Assembly: GCA_022791755.1 (NCBI GenBank)
Contig: JAAVZR010000043.1
Coordinates: 124,001-188,000 of the forward strand
From: Lachnospiraceae bacterium
Lineage (GTDB): Bacteria > Bacillota > Clostridia > Lachnospirales > Lachnospiraceae
Length of the DNA: 64,000 nt
Reading direction: 5' to 3'
Shown here in pieces: positions 1-7,963 of this stretch. The notes below the pieces were generated by a model. It was not told the DNA's origin. It ran no database searches and was given only the letters and a program-made list of their open reading frames with translations. Made by a program: the position numbers and the translations under genes. The stretch's first letter is position 1, and every line of letters starts with the position of its first letter.

Positions 1-1079
1 ATCTGAAGCGCCTCGTCGGAAAGCATCACATCCAGAGCCAGCATCGCGTCTTCGGCATGTTCCGCCTCCGCCCCCACGGCAAAGCCTGTCATAGGTATGA
101 CCGGCATCTGTCCCCGGTCACTGGGAAATCCGATGACCTGCAGCTCAAAATCCGTCTTTCCATAAGCGGTCTCCGTATTGGCCGCCCCCCAATAAGCCAT
201 GACAACCGGCGTTTTCTGTTCAAGGAAATCTTCTCCTTCACCCTCCATGGCCTCGCTGACCAGAGCCCTTTTGGCATCGATATAGCCGCGGTCAATCAAC
301 TCCTGCAAAAACTCAAAACCCGGCCGCATATAGTCGCTGTACTTCCTTTCGCCGCTGTTGAGCGCCGCAATCTCCGCTTCCATGTTCCCCCCATTGTATA
401 AATCTGCATAGGCTATAGCAAATACAAAATTTTCCAGCCACCAGCGATTTGCTCCGACAGGAGTCTCGATCCCGTTTTCCTTAAACACCCGGCAGCATTC
501 CAGAAACTCCTCCGGCGTGTTTGGCAACGGAAGCTCATACCGGTCAAACATATTCTTATTCACAAACAATCCGTATGCCACGACCTCCTGGGGAATCGCC
601 ACCAGCTTACCGTCAACCGTATTGGCTATTCTGATAATTTCCCGCAGGTTTTTCGCACTTTCCAGACCCGATAAATCCATCAGCCTCCCCTCGGATCCCA
701 GCATAAGGATCGTGTCCGGATTCAGCAGATACAAATCGTCCATATTATTGCGGGCCCTGTCCAGCGCAACCTCGTCATAGGTTTTATCCTGATAGTTTTC
801 CGCCGTATAGGTCCAGTACTCCATTCTCACTCCCACTCTCTCTTCAGCCAGAGCCACTGTCAGGTCACAGGCGCTTCTCGCCACGTTTTCCGCGTCGGGG
901 GCTGTCTTTTCCATAGGACTGAAAAAATTAATGATTCGTTCATTGCCTCTGCCCGATGTGACAAGATTATTACCGGAATCCTTACCGTTTCCACAGGATG
1001 CCAGTATCACCGCCGTCACCCCGGCCAGACAAAGGACCACCCATCTTGCCGCTTTTTTATTCTTACTCAACCGTTTCAT
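1..1079 (-). CDS. Extracellular solute-binding lipoprotein (sugar ABC type), 3' end missing
   Basis: The reading frame is open from the ATG at 1079 to the left edge, giving 359 residues of a protein that continues outside the window. It begins with a positively charged n-region (MKRLSKNKKAARW), a hydrophobic stretch and a lipobox LASC with the acylated Cys at residue 29, followed by a Gly/Ser/Asn-rich linker, so it should be a membrane-anchored lipoprotein. Segments such as AIPQEVVAYGLFVNKNMFD and the pattern NTPEEFLECCRVFKENG are typical of family 1 carbohydrate-binding ABC lipoproteins. Its ATG overlaps the TGA of the upstream hybrid kinase gene (ATGA), so the two are translationally coupled. 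No permease genes lie upstream. I infer either a nutrient-binding protein or a ligand-sensing partner of the kinase; the ligand is unknown. Confidence 0.85.
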   Translation of the reverse strand, partial: MKRLSKNKKAARWVVLCLAGVTAVILASCGNGKDSGNNLVTSGRGNERIINFFSPMEKTAPDAENVARSACDLTVALAEERVGVRMEYWTYTAENYQDKTYDEVALDRARNNMDDLYLLNPDTILMLGSEGRLMDLSGLESAKNLREIIRIANTVDGKLVAIPQEVVAYGLFVNKNMFDRYELPLPNTPEEFLECCRVFKENGIETPVGANRWWLENFVFAIAYADLYNGGNMEAEIAALNSGERKYSDYMRPGFEFLQELIDRGYIDAKRALVSEAMEGEGEDFLEQKTPVVMAYWGAANTETAYGKTDFELQVIGFPSDRGQMPVIPMTGFAVGAEAEHAEDAMLALDVMLSDEALQ

Positions 1080-3652
1080 TCCTCTCTTTCCATGCATTGC
1101 CCGATGGCTTTTCGCAGTCTTTTCATATCAATAGGCTTCGCCACATGAGCGTTCATCCCTGCGTCCAGGGCTGCCTTTTCATCTTCCGCAAATGCATTGG
1201 CCGTCATCGCTATGATGGGAATCTCGGCCGCATCCGGCCGGCTTAAGGACCGGATTGCTCTCGCCGCGTCATATCCGTTCATCACCGGCATCTGTACATC
1301 CATCAGTATCGCATCAAATTCTCCCTCTGCCGCATGCGTAAAGCGTTCTACGGCCAGCCGGCCGTTCTCCGCGATCTCACATGCGGCTTCCTCGATCTCC
1401 AGAAGCTCCGTAAGGATCTCCGCATTGATCGCATTATCTTCCGCAGCAAGAAAGCGCATACCGGTCAGACTGTGATACTCCTCCGCCTCCTCCGCAGCCG
1501 GATATCCCTGTTCTCCCTGCATTTCCACGATTTTTTCTTTCAGAGCCGCCACGAAAAACGGATTGTTCAGAACAGCCGCATTTTCGATCGGAAGAATCTC
1601 TGCCGCTTCCTGCGCATCACAGGACATCAAAAACAGAACAGGCAGATCCGGCCAGGCATCTCTCAGCTCCCTCATCTGCCGGAAATCCTCTTTCTCTGCC
1701 ATCTCCCATTCCACCAGCAGCAGCTGATATCCTTCTCCTGCCGTCCCGGATTCCCGTATCCGGCTGATACACGTTTCCATATCCGAAACCGTATCCACCC
1801 ATACTCCGGTCTCTCTCATAAGAGTCCGAATATTCTGAACATCTTCCTCATCCCGATCCGCCAGCAACAGCCGGTCGATCTTATTTGCCGTCCAGAACTG
1901 CCGGTCTGCCTGGTCTTGCGCTATGCGAAGCTCCAGTTCGATCCGAAAAAGGCTTCCCTTATCCACCTGGCTGAAGACCTCGATCGTCCCCCCCATCAGT
2001 TCGACTATATTTTTTGTGATCGCCATGCCGAGCCCTGTGCCCTGCACCTTATTGGTCGTACTGTTCTCCGCCCTGGTGAAGGCGTCAAAGATCGTCTTCA
2101 GATACTCCTGCGACATTCCGTAACCGTTATCCTCCACCTCGATGCGGATGTGTTCATACTGACCGGAGCGCTGTTTCAGTCCGATAATGCGGAACCAGAT
2201 ACGGCCGCCCTCCTGCGTGTACTTCACCGCATTTGAGAGAAGGTTAATCAAGATCTGATTCATCCGCATCTCATCGCCCACAAGGCGCTCATGCCTGACC
2301 CCTGTTACATCCACATAAAAATCCTGGCACTTTGCCGCCGCCATTGGCCGTATGATCGCATTTACGGAGGATACCAGATCATTTAACGTAAATTCCTCGA
2401 ACCCCAGTACGACCTTTCCGCTCTCGATCTTTGAAACATCCAGGATATCATTAATCAGGTTCAGCAAATGCTGACCGGACGCCATAATCTTCTTTGTGTA
2501 TTCTCTCACCTTAGCCGGATTCTCCGCATCCATGGACAAAAGCGTCGTAAAACCCAGAACCGCGTTCATCGGTGTGCGGATATCGTGGGACATATTGGAC
2601 AGAAACATCGTTTTGGAATTACTTGCTATCCGTGCTGCCTGCAGCGCCTCCGCCAGCTGAAGGTTATGAATCTCCCTCTCCGCCTCCCGCTCTCTGCGGA
2701 CCCTGTCCTGCTGCCTCCGGTTAAAATAATACAGCAGGCAGCAGAGAAAGAAGGCAGTCAGCATCGCAAAGACAACAATCAGGATATTCTGATTGACTGT
2801 CTTCCCCTCCTGCTGAATCGCTTCCAGGGGAACATAGCCAATCAGATACAGCGTCCCGTCATTCACCGCCCACATATAGGTCAGTGCCTTGATATCCCGG
2901 ATATCATGATAAAATAAAATATCGTCACCGCTCTTTATACACCGGGAAACCTCTTCCCGGAGGCCGTCCTCCTCAATACTGTTGGCCCGGTAGAAATCTG
3001 TCAGATTCAGATGGCCGGCGCTGCGCATTCCCATGCCCTTTGGCTTGAGCACAAACCGTTCACTTTCGGCATCCATTATGTACAGCGTAGCTCTTCCGTC
3101 ATAAAAGCCATTGGGAAGGGACTGATCCAGCGAGTCATACACATACTCCACATAGAGCGTCGCCATCTCCACGCCGTCTTTGACCACAGGACACTTCAGA
3201 GAATATGCCCACGTCCCCATATAATTCACATAGGATCGGGAAACCGGCAACCCGCCTATGGTCCCCTCTGAAGAAAAATCCAGCCCTTCTTCGGAAAACT
3301 TCTCTCCCGTACTGGAAATTCCTTCTGTCTCCCCAAAACGGATCAATGATATCTTCACCATTGTCTCATTCTTCTGATAGGAACGGATATACTCCTCCGG
3401 ATCTGCCGACGCCGCAATGTCCCGCGCCATCAGCTCCTGAAACTCCGCCTCTTTCTTAATGATCGACTCAATGGTGCTTTGGAGCAGATCCAGGCTCTCG
3501 CTCAGATTCTGAATGGCAGACTCCGACATCTCCATGGTTATTTTTCGTGACACCAGAAACACGACCGCTCCCAGCATACAGAACATCAGTATAATGGGAA
3601 AAAGCAGAGGAATTCTTTTCTTTACCTTCTTTTTATCCGGTTTCTCTTCCAT
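1076..3652 (-). CDS. Hybrid sensor histidine kinase with one degenerate and one intact receiver domain
   Basis: Membrane hybrid kinase of about 858 residues. One membrane helix near residues 15-34 and a second near 289-310 bracket an extracellular sensor region of about 250 residues, probably Cache-like. A HisKA domain follows, with SNMSHDIRTPMNAVLGF and phospho-His at about 356, then HATPase_c with NLLSNAVKY and GTGLGMAI. The first receiver-like domain has Glu in LLLVEWEM where the phospho-Asp belongs and Asn in place of the conserved Lys (VLNNPFF), so it is probably a pseudo-receiver. The last receiver is canonical (ILMDVQMPVMNG, Asp at about 785; HVAKP). No output domain is present. A longer GTG start at 3670 exists, but AAAGGTG sits 6 nt before the ATG at 3652. 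It is co-transcribed with the solute-binding lipoprotein through an ATGA overlap, suggesting periplasmic-ligand sensing. Confidence 0.9.
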   Translation of the reverse strand: MEEKPDKKKVKKRIPLLFPIILMFCMLGAVVFLVSRKITMEMSESAIQNLSESLDLLQSTIESIIKKEAEFQELMARDIAASADPEEYIRSYQKNETMVKISLIRFGETEGISSTGEKFSEEGLDFSSEGTIGGLPVSRSYVNYMGTWAYSLKCPVVKDGVEMATLYVEYVYDSLDQSLPNGFYDGRATLYIMDAESERFVLKPKGMGMRSAGHLNLTDFYRANSIEEDGLREEVSRCIKSGDDILFYHDIRDIKALTYMWAVNDGTLYLIGYVPLEAIQQEGKTVNQNILIVVFAMLTAFFLCCLLYYFNRRQQDRVRREREAEREIHNLQLAEALQAARIASNSKTMFLSNMSHDIRTPMNAVLGFTTLLSMDAENPAKVREYTKKIMASGQHLLNLINDILDVSKIESGKVVLGFEEFTLNDLVSSVNAIIRPMAAAKCQDFYVDVTGVRHERLVGDEMRMNQILINLLSNAVKYTQEGGRIWFRIIGLKQRSGQYEHIRIEVEDNGYGMSQEYLKTIFDAFTRAENSTTNKVQGTGLGMAITKNIVELMGGTIEVFSQVDKGSLFRIELELRIAQDQADRQFWTANKIDRLLLADRDEEDVQNIRTLMRETGVWVDTVSDMETCISRIRESGTAGEGYQLLLVEWEMAEKEDFRQMRELRDAWPDLPVLFLMSCDAQEAAEILPIENAAVLNNPFFVAALKEKIVEMQGEQGYPAAEEAEEYHSLTGMRFLAAEDNAINAEILTELLEIEEAACEIAENGRLAVERFTHAAEGEFDAILMDVQMPVMNGYDAARAIRSLSRPDAAEIPIIAMTANAFAEDEKAALDAGMNAHVAKPIDMKRLRKAIGQCMEREE

Positions 3653-3699
3653 CTCCATCACCTTTAACACATTCCGTTCATTTATGTCTATCTATGATT

Positions 3700-3728
3700 A
3701 TTGTATCTTATCAGGCAATGTCTGTCTA
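3700..3728 (-). promoter_or_regulatory. Sigma-A promoter of the hybrid kinase operon
   Basis: On the minus strand TAGACA (3728-3723), a 17-nt spacer and TACAAT (3705-3700) lie about 48 nt before the chosen start. The sequence GGGGTAGAC...GATAAG around it matches the promoter at 13813-13841 at many positions, so the two look related by descent. Confidence 0.6.
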
Positions 3729-3749
3729 CCCCGAAGAAATATAAATTCT

Positions 3750-4130
3750 TCAGCGCTTCCCGGCGGAAAACGCGCCGGCCTCCCTCACCCATTCCATCAG
3801 CTCACTGTCTATCTCATCCGGACGGGATATGAGAACATGATGAGTGAAGCGGCCGGGATACGGCTCCACCGCCGCGTCGATACGGGGCGACTCCACCTGG
3901 CGCCCCAGGCCAAAGGTTATGACAATATAGACCTTCGGCCGCTCTTTTGCCTTTCTGACAGGAAGAAAAGATACAAAAGCAAAATTGTATCGGTTGGCAA
4001 AGGCAATCTGCGTTTTTTGCACCTTCACCGTCACATCTCCCATCTCTGCCAGAACCCTCTTCCAAAAAGCTTCGTATAAAAAGAACGCTTCCGGATTCCG
4101 GTCAAAAAAGCTCAAAACCTCCTGGTTCAT
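3750..4130 (-). CDS. DUF5655-like protein
   Basis: A 126-residue soluble protein starting at an ATG preceded by AGGAGAGGAA. The pattern of an N-terminal FFDRNPEAFFLYEAFWKRVL helix, then VKVQKTQIAFANRYNFAFVSF and a C-terminal HHVLISRPDEIDSELMEWVREA resembles DUF5655 proteins, which have no assigned reaction. No membrane segment or metal-binding motif is seen. It lies 26 nt after the GNAT-deaminase fusion gene and is probably co-transcribed with it from the promoter at 5155-5183. The family call is by pattern only. Confidence 0.7.
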   Translation of the reverse strand: MNQEVLSFFDRNPEAFFLYEAFWKRVLAEMGDVTVKVQKTQIAFANRYNFAFVSFLPVRKAKERPKVYIVITFGLGRQVESPRIDAAVEPYPGRFTHHVLISRPDEIDSELMEWVREAGAFSAGKR

Positions 4131-4156
4131 TTCCTCTCCTTACAAAACCCTGTCTG

Positions 4157-5110
4157 TCATATCCACCATCTGGGCGTCAGAGTTCCCAGCGTGACCGTCT
4201 CCCTTTTTTCATAGTCCAGCATAATCTCGATATTTTGGTACTGATCCGGCATCAGCTGGACCATAAGTTCCCGGCAGGCTCCGCAGGGCGCTCCGGTGTG
4301 ACCGTCCGGCATGATGGCCAGAACTCTTCTGATCCCGTTCTCCCCACTGGTGAGCATATGGAAGATCGCATTTCGTTCGGCACAGATGCCTAAGGTCGAG
4401 CAGGTGTCCACGCAGACGCCTGTGTAGATCCTCCCTGAGTCCGACTGGATGGCCGCCGCCACACCGCCTGCCTCCACATACCGTGAAACGCGTCTTCCCT
4501 GCCGGACAGCCAGAGCTCTTCTGTACAGCTCATCCCAGATCCGGCTGTCCGCAGACCGATTCCCGTACTCCTCTCTTAAAATCGAGTACCACACCTCATC
4601 GCATACGCCCTGATTATTGATCCCTGCCGCTCTCCAGGTCCCCTCATAAGTCATTTTGCACTTTCGCATCACTTTTCCTGAATTAGGATTCCTGGGATCA
4701 TGGCAGGCGCTGACACAGTTCATTCCCACCTCTTCAAAAAAGAAGGCGATCACCGCGTCCAGCGCTTCCGCCATGATCCCCCGCCCCCAAAAGCGGCTGC
4801 CGATGCAGTACCCTATGGTCGCCGACTCCGTCCGGCGGTCAATCTTCACTGCGCTGATGCTTCCCACCGGCTCACCGATTTCCTTCCACTCCACCGCCCA
4901 CTGGTAATTCTGCAAATTTCCGTTTTCTTTCACCCATCCTTCTACCACCTGTCTCGTCGTATCCTCATTCTCATGAGTCGGCCAGGTCAGAAACCGGGTC
5001 ACCTCCGGTTGCGAAGCCCAGTTTCGATATACAGGCTCCACATCCTCCATCGAAAACGGCCTGAGCACCAGCCGTTCGGTTTCCATTCGGATTGTTCCTC
5101 TGTCCTTCAT
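4157..5110 (-). CDS. GNAT acetyltransferase fused to a cytidine-deaminase-like domain
   Basis: Two enzymes in one 317-residue chain. Residues 1 to about 178 form a RimJ/RimL-type N-acetyltransferase: METERLVLRPFSMEDVEPVY at the start, the acetyl-CoA loop GSRFWGRGIMAEAL near 104-117 and NPNSGKVMRKCKMTYEGT near 141-158. Residues of about 190-317 carry a zinc cytidine deaminase signature, CAERNA (Cys243, catalytic Glu245) and PCGACRE (Cys276, Cys279). Each half is close to the usual length of its family, so this is a true fusion rather than a remnant. The deaminase half is the blasticidin-S-deaminase/CDA type, but the substrate cannot be read. The ATG is preceded by AAAAGGGG. It could modify a nucleoside-like antibiotic or metabolite at two positions; that is inference. 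Confidence 0.85.
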   Translation of the reverse strand: MKDRGTIRMETERLVLRPFSMEDVEPVYRNWASQPEVTRFLTWPTHENEDTTRQVVEGWVKENGNLQNYQWAVEWKEIGEPVGSISAVKIDRRTESATIGYCIGSRFWGRGIMAEALDAVIAFFFEEVGMNCVSACHDPRNPNSGKVMRKCKMTYEGTWRAAGINNQGVCDEVWYSILREEYGNRSADSRIWDELYRRALAVRQGRRVSRYVEAGGVAAAIQSDSGRIYTGVCVDTCSTLGICAERNAIFHMLTSGENGIRRVLAIMPDGHTGAPCGACRELMVQLMPDQYQNIEIMLDYEKRETVTLGTLTPRWWI

Positions 5111-5154
5111 AATATCATAATATCCCCTTTTATGGAAAAATGTGTCCTGAAATA

Positions 5155-5183
5155 ATTATAATCTATTTGGCCACTTTCTACAA
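5155..5183 (-). promoter_or_regulatory. Sigma-A promoter of the GNAT-deaminase / DUF5655 operon
   Basis: Minus strand TTGTAG (5183-5178), 17-nt spacer, TATAAT (5160-5155), 45 nt before the ATG at 5110. Confidence 0.7.
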
Positions 5184-5254
5184 TCCCCGATCAGGGTAAC
5201 TGCCGCTTTTTTATACAGGATTCATAACGAACCTTTATCTGTCAATCCCCCTCT

Positions 5255-5329
5255 CTACTCCAGGTCCTCCCCGTTTGTGGCGATCATCTTCTTATACCAG
5301 GCAAAAGATCTCTTTTTACTGCGCCTCAC
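5255..5329 (-). CDS. Possible 24-residue small ORF downstream of clpA
   Basis: After the clpA TGA the same frame stays open for 29 codons and contains a GTG at 5329 giving a basic peptide that includes KKRSFAWYKKMIATNGEDLE. The only ribosome-site-like bases are CAGGGAG. The rest of the 234-nt gap between clpA and the next gene holds the promoter at 5155-5183. It may be chance; it is recorded because it is in frame with clpA and reads like protein. Confidence 0.2.
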   Translation of the reverse strand: MRRSKKRSFAWYKKMIATNGEDLE

Positions 5330-5344
5330 GGTCTCCCTGCCCCG

Positions 5345-7588
5345 TCACCTCACCGCCAGCTTTCCGTCCTTCACATACAGCTCGCAGCCGCCGCCCTTTT
5401 TCAGCCGTCCAAAAAGCAGCAGCTCCGCCAGCAGAGGCTTCACCTCGCCGGTGATGACACGGTCGATCTCCCTGGCGCCGTACTCCTTCGTGATCCCGGC
5501 CTCCTTCACGTAGGCCATGGCCTGGGCTGTCACGGACAGGTCCACCTTTCTTTCGGATAACAGGCGCGTCAACTCCCTAAGCTTCTTTTCGGTGATCTTC
5601 TCCGCCATCTCATCATCCATTCCGTGAAACAGAACGATACGGCTGAGGCGATTGCGAAATTCCGGCTGGAAGGTCCGCTTCACCGCATCCTGCAGCGCGT
5701 CCATATTCTCTGTCCCGTTTCCAAAACCGATTTTGCCCCTGACAGCCTCCCTGGCCCCGGCATTGGAGGTCATAATCAGAATGATATTGCGAAAATCCGC
5801 CTTCCGCCCCTGATTATCCGTCAGGGTGGCGTAATCCATCACCTGCAAGAGCACATTATAGATGTCGCTGTGAGCCTTCTCGATCTCGTCTAACAGAAGA
5901 ACCGCATGGGGATGACGGCGGACCTCCTCGGTGAGCAGCCCCCCTTCCTCATAGCCCACATAACCGGCCGGCGCTCCGATCAGCTTCGCCACCGTGTGCT
6001 TCTCCGCATATTCGCTCATATCAAAGCGCAGGAAATCAATTCCCAGTTCCTTCGCCAGCGCCTTTGCCAGCTCCGTCTTTCCCACGCCGGTGACGCCCAC
6101 GAATAAAAAGGAAGCCACCGGCTTATTCTCCTCATTGAGACCGGCCCGGGAAAACTTGACCGCGTTGCTCACTTCCTTTACCGCCTCGTCCTGGCCGAAT
6201 ATCTGTCCCCGCAGATTCTTCTCCAGTACGGCCAGACGTCCCGTCTCCCCCTTCTCCACGGTGCGGGGCGGTATCTGACAGGTCTGCGCCAGGATCTGGT
6301 CGATCAGCGCCTTACTTACGGTCTGTCTCTTCTGCGGCAGGGGGTGAAGACGGCGGTATGCTCCCGCCTCGTCTATCAGGTCGATGGCTTTATCCGGAAG
6401 AAACCTCTCGTTCACGTAGCGGCTGCTCATCTCCACCGTGTGTTCCAGCACCCCTTCTGCATACCGAACGCCGTGAAACTTCTCATAGCCCGGCTTTACC
6501 CCTCTTAAGATCTGTACCGCTTCCTCCTTCGAGGGCTCCTTCACCTCCACATTCTGAAACCGGCGGACCAGACTTTTATTGCCGGAAAAATGCTTTTTAT
6601 ACTCCTCGTAGGTGGTGGCGCCGATAAAGCGGATATGGCCCGCCGCCAGATAAGGCTTTAACAGATTCGCCACGTCCAGAGTACCGCCGTTTACCGCCCC
6701 GGCTCCTACGATATTATGGATTTCATCCAGGTACAGAACCGGCTTTTCCTCCCCGGAAAGCCCCTCCATGATCTCCTTGAAACGTTTCTCGAAGTCCCCG
6801 CGGAACTGTGTCCCGGCCAGCAGTCCGCCCAGGTCCAGGGCATAAAGCTTTGCCCCTCTCAACGGCTCAGGGGCCTGGCTTTCGCAAAACATTCTGGCAA
6901 GCCCGTAAGCCAGAGCCGTCTTGCCCACTCCCGGCTCTCCGATATGAAGTACGTTATTCTTATCCCGACGGCACAGAATCTCCATGGTTCTCTCCAGCTC
7001 ATCCTCCCTGCCAATGAGCGGATTCTGTCTCTGACAGGTCTCGTTCATGTCCTCCAGATAGTCCAGAAAACGCGGACGCCGCCCTTTCTCCGGCTCCCCT
7101 GTCCCCGCTTCCGGGGCTGCCTGTCCCTGATCCGTCCTTCCGGTATCCGTGCCCCGCTCTGCGGCCAGGCTCTCTCTGGAGAGTTCTCCCAGCACCTCCA
7201 CCATATCCACATTCTGCGAGGTCAGATAATAGGCGCCGTAGCAGTCCTTCAGAGCCAGCACCGCAGAGAGGAAATGGCTCACTCCGACCCGGTCGCGGCT
7301 GCTCTGCCTGGCCTGCCCTTCGGCGGCCTGCAGCACCAGCCCCACATCCATGGTAAAACGCAGATTTTCCCCCTCTTCCGCCTGACCGGCCTGTTCCTTT
7401 ATATAGGTCAGCAGATTTTCCCGCAGCGCCTCGATCTGTCCTCCGCCCGCCTGATATTCTCTGGAAAAGCCGGCGTCAAAGGTCAGGCCGTACAGGATAT
7501 GCTCGGGCATAAAGTACCTGTGACGGCTCTGCGCCGCGTATTGGAGCGCGTGCTCCATCACCTTCTGCATCGTTACGGTAAGCTCCAT
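5345..7588 (-). CDS. clpA: ATP-dependent Clp protease ATP-binding subunit ClpA
   Basis: A two-ring AAA+ unfoldase of about 747 residues that should feed substrates to ClpP. The N-terminal Clp_N domain covers roughly residues 1-140. The first AAA module has Walker A GEPGVGKT and Walker B LYLDEIHN. The second has GVTGVGKTEL and VLLLDEIEKAH. An IGF loop (KIGFGNG) for docking ClpP is present, and there is no ClpB-type coiled-coil middle domain, as expected for ClpA. The adaptor gene clpS lies immediately upstream (30 nt), which supports ClpA over ClpC. An ATG at 7597 also exists, but AGAGG abuts it directly; the ATG at 7588 has a 9-nt spacing and is preferred. clpP is not in the window. Confidence 0.93.
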   Translation of the reverse strand: MELTVTMQKVMEHALQYAAQSRHRYFMPEHILYGLTFDAGFSREYQAGGGQIEALRENLLTYIKEQAGQAEEGENLRFTMDVGLVLQAAEGQARQSSRDRVGVSHFLSAVLALKDCYGAYYLTSQNVDMVEVLGELSRESLAAERGTDTGRTDQGQAAPEAGTGEPEKGRRPRFLDYLEDMNETCQRQNPLIGREDELERTMEILCRRDKNNVLHIGEPGVGKTALAYGLARMFCESQAPEPLRGAKLYALDLGGLLAGTQFRGDFEKRFKEIMEGLSGEEKPVLYLDEIHNIVGAGAVNGGTLDVANLLKPYLAAGHIRFIGATTYEEYKKHFSGNKSLVRRFQNVEVKEPSKEEAVQILRGVKPGYEKFHGVRYAEGVLEHTVEMSSRYVNERFLPDKAIDLIDEAGAYRRLHPLPQKRQTVSKALIDQILAQTCQIPPRTVEKGETGRLAVLEKNLRGQIFGQDEAVKEVSNAVKFSRAGLNEENKPVASFLFVGVTGVGKTELAKALAKELGIDFLRFDMSEYAEKHTVAKLIGAPAGYVGYEEGGLLTEEVRRHPHAVLLLDEIEKAHSDIYNVLLQVMDYATLTDNQGRKADFRNIILIMTSNAGAREAVRGKIGFGNGTENMDALQDAVKRTFQPEFRNRLSRIVLFHGMDDEMAEKITEKKLRELTRLLSERKVDLSVTAQAMAYVKEAGITKEYGAREIDRVITGEVKPLLAELLLFGRLKKGGGCELYVKDGKLAVR

Positions 7589-7627
7589 CTCTGTCATCCT
7601 CTTTCTGCAAAAATATCCGCCCGATAA

Positions 7628-7930
7628 TCAGGGCTGGCACACCGCCTCCACCTTCAGCGGATACCCCTGGGCCCTGGCCCTGCGCACCGCCTCCGCCGCC
7701 TTTGTCTGGGCCATATCCCTGGGATAGATCCCGGCCACGGCATAGCTGCCATGGTGGACGGAAAGCATCAGCTCCACCGCCGCCTCCAGATCCTTGTCAA
7801 AGATCTGTACCAGTATCTCCACCACGAAATCCATAGGTGTAAAATCATCGTTATAGATCAGCACCCGGTACTGCCGGGGCAATCTCATCCCGGTCCTTAC
7901 CTTCTCCTGCATACTCTCTCTGACAGCCAT
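7628..7930 (-). CDS. clpS: ATP-dependent Clp protease adaptor ClpS
   Basis: A 100-residue adaptor that delivers N-degron substrates to ClpA. The ClpS core is clear: YRVLIYNDDFTPMDFVVEIL with the NDD-x-TPM substrate-pocket signature, then a helix with FDKDLEAAVELMLSVHHGS and a final YPLKVEAV strand. The length is normal for the family. The start has GGAGGAAAAGT upstream. It is the penultimate gene of a seven-gene operon and is followed directly by clpA. Confidence 0.95.
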   Translation of the reverse strand: MAVRESMQEKVRTGMRLPRQYRVLIYNDDFTPMDFVVEILVQIFDKDLEAAVELMLSVHHGSYAVAGIYPRDMAQTKAAEAVRRARAQGYPLKVEAVCQP

Positions 7931-7963
7931 ACTTTTCCTCCGTATCCGCCCTCTCCCTGTCCG

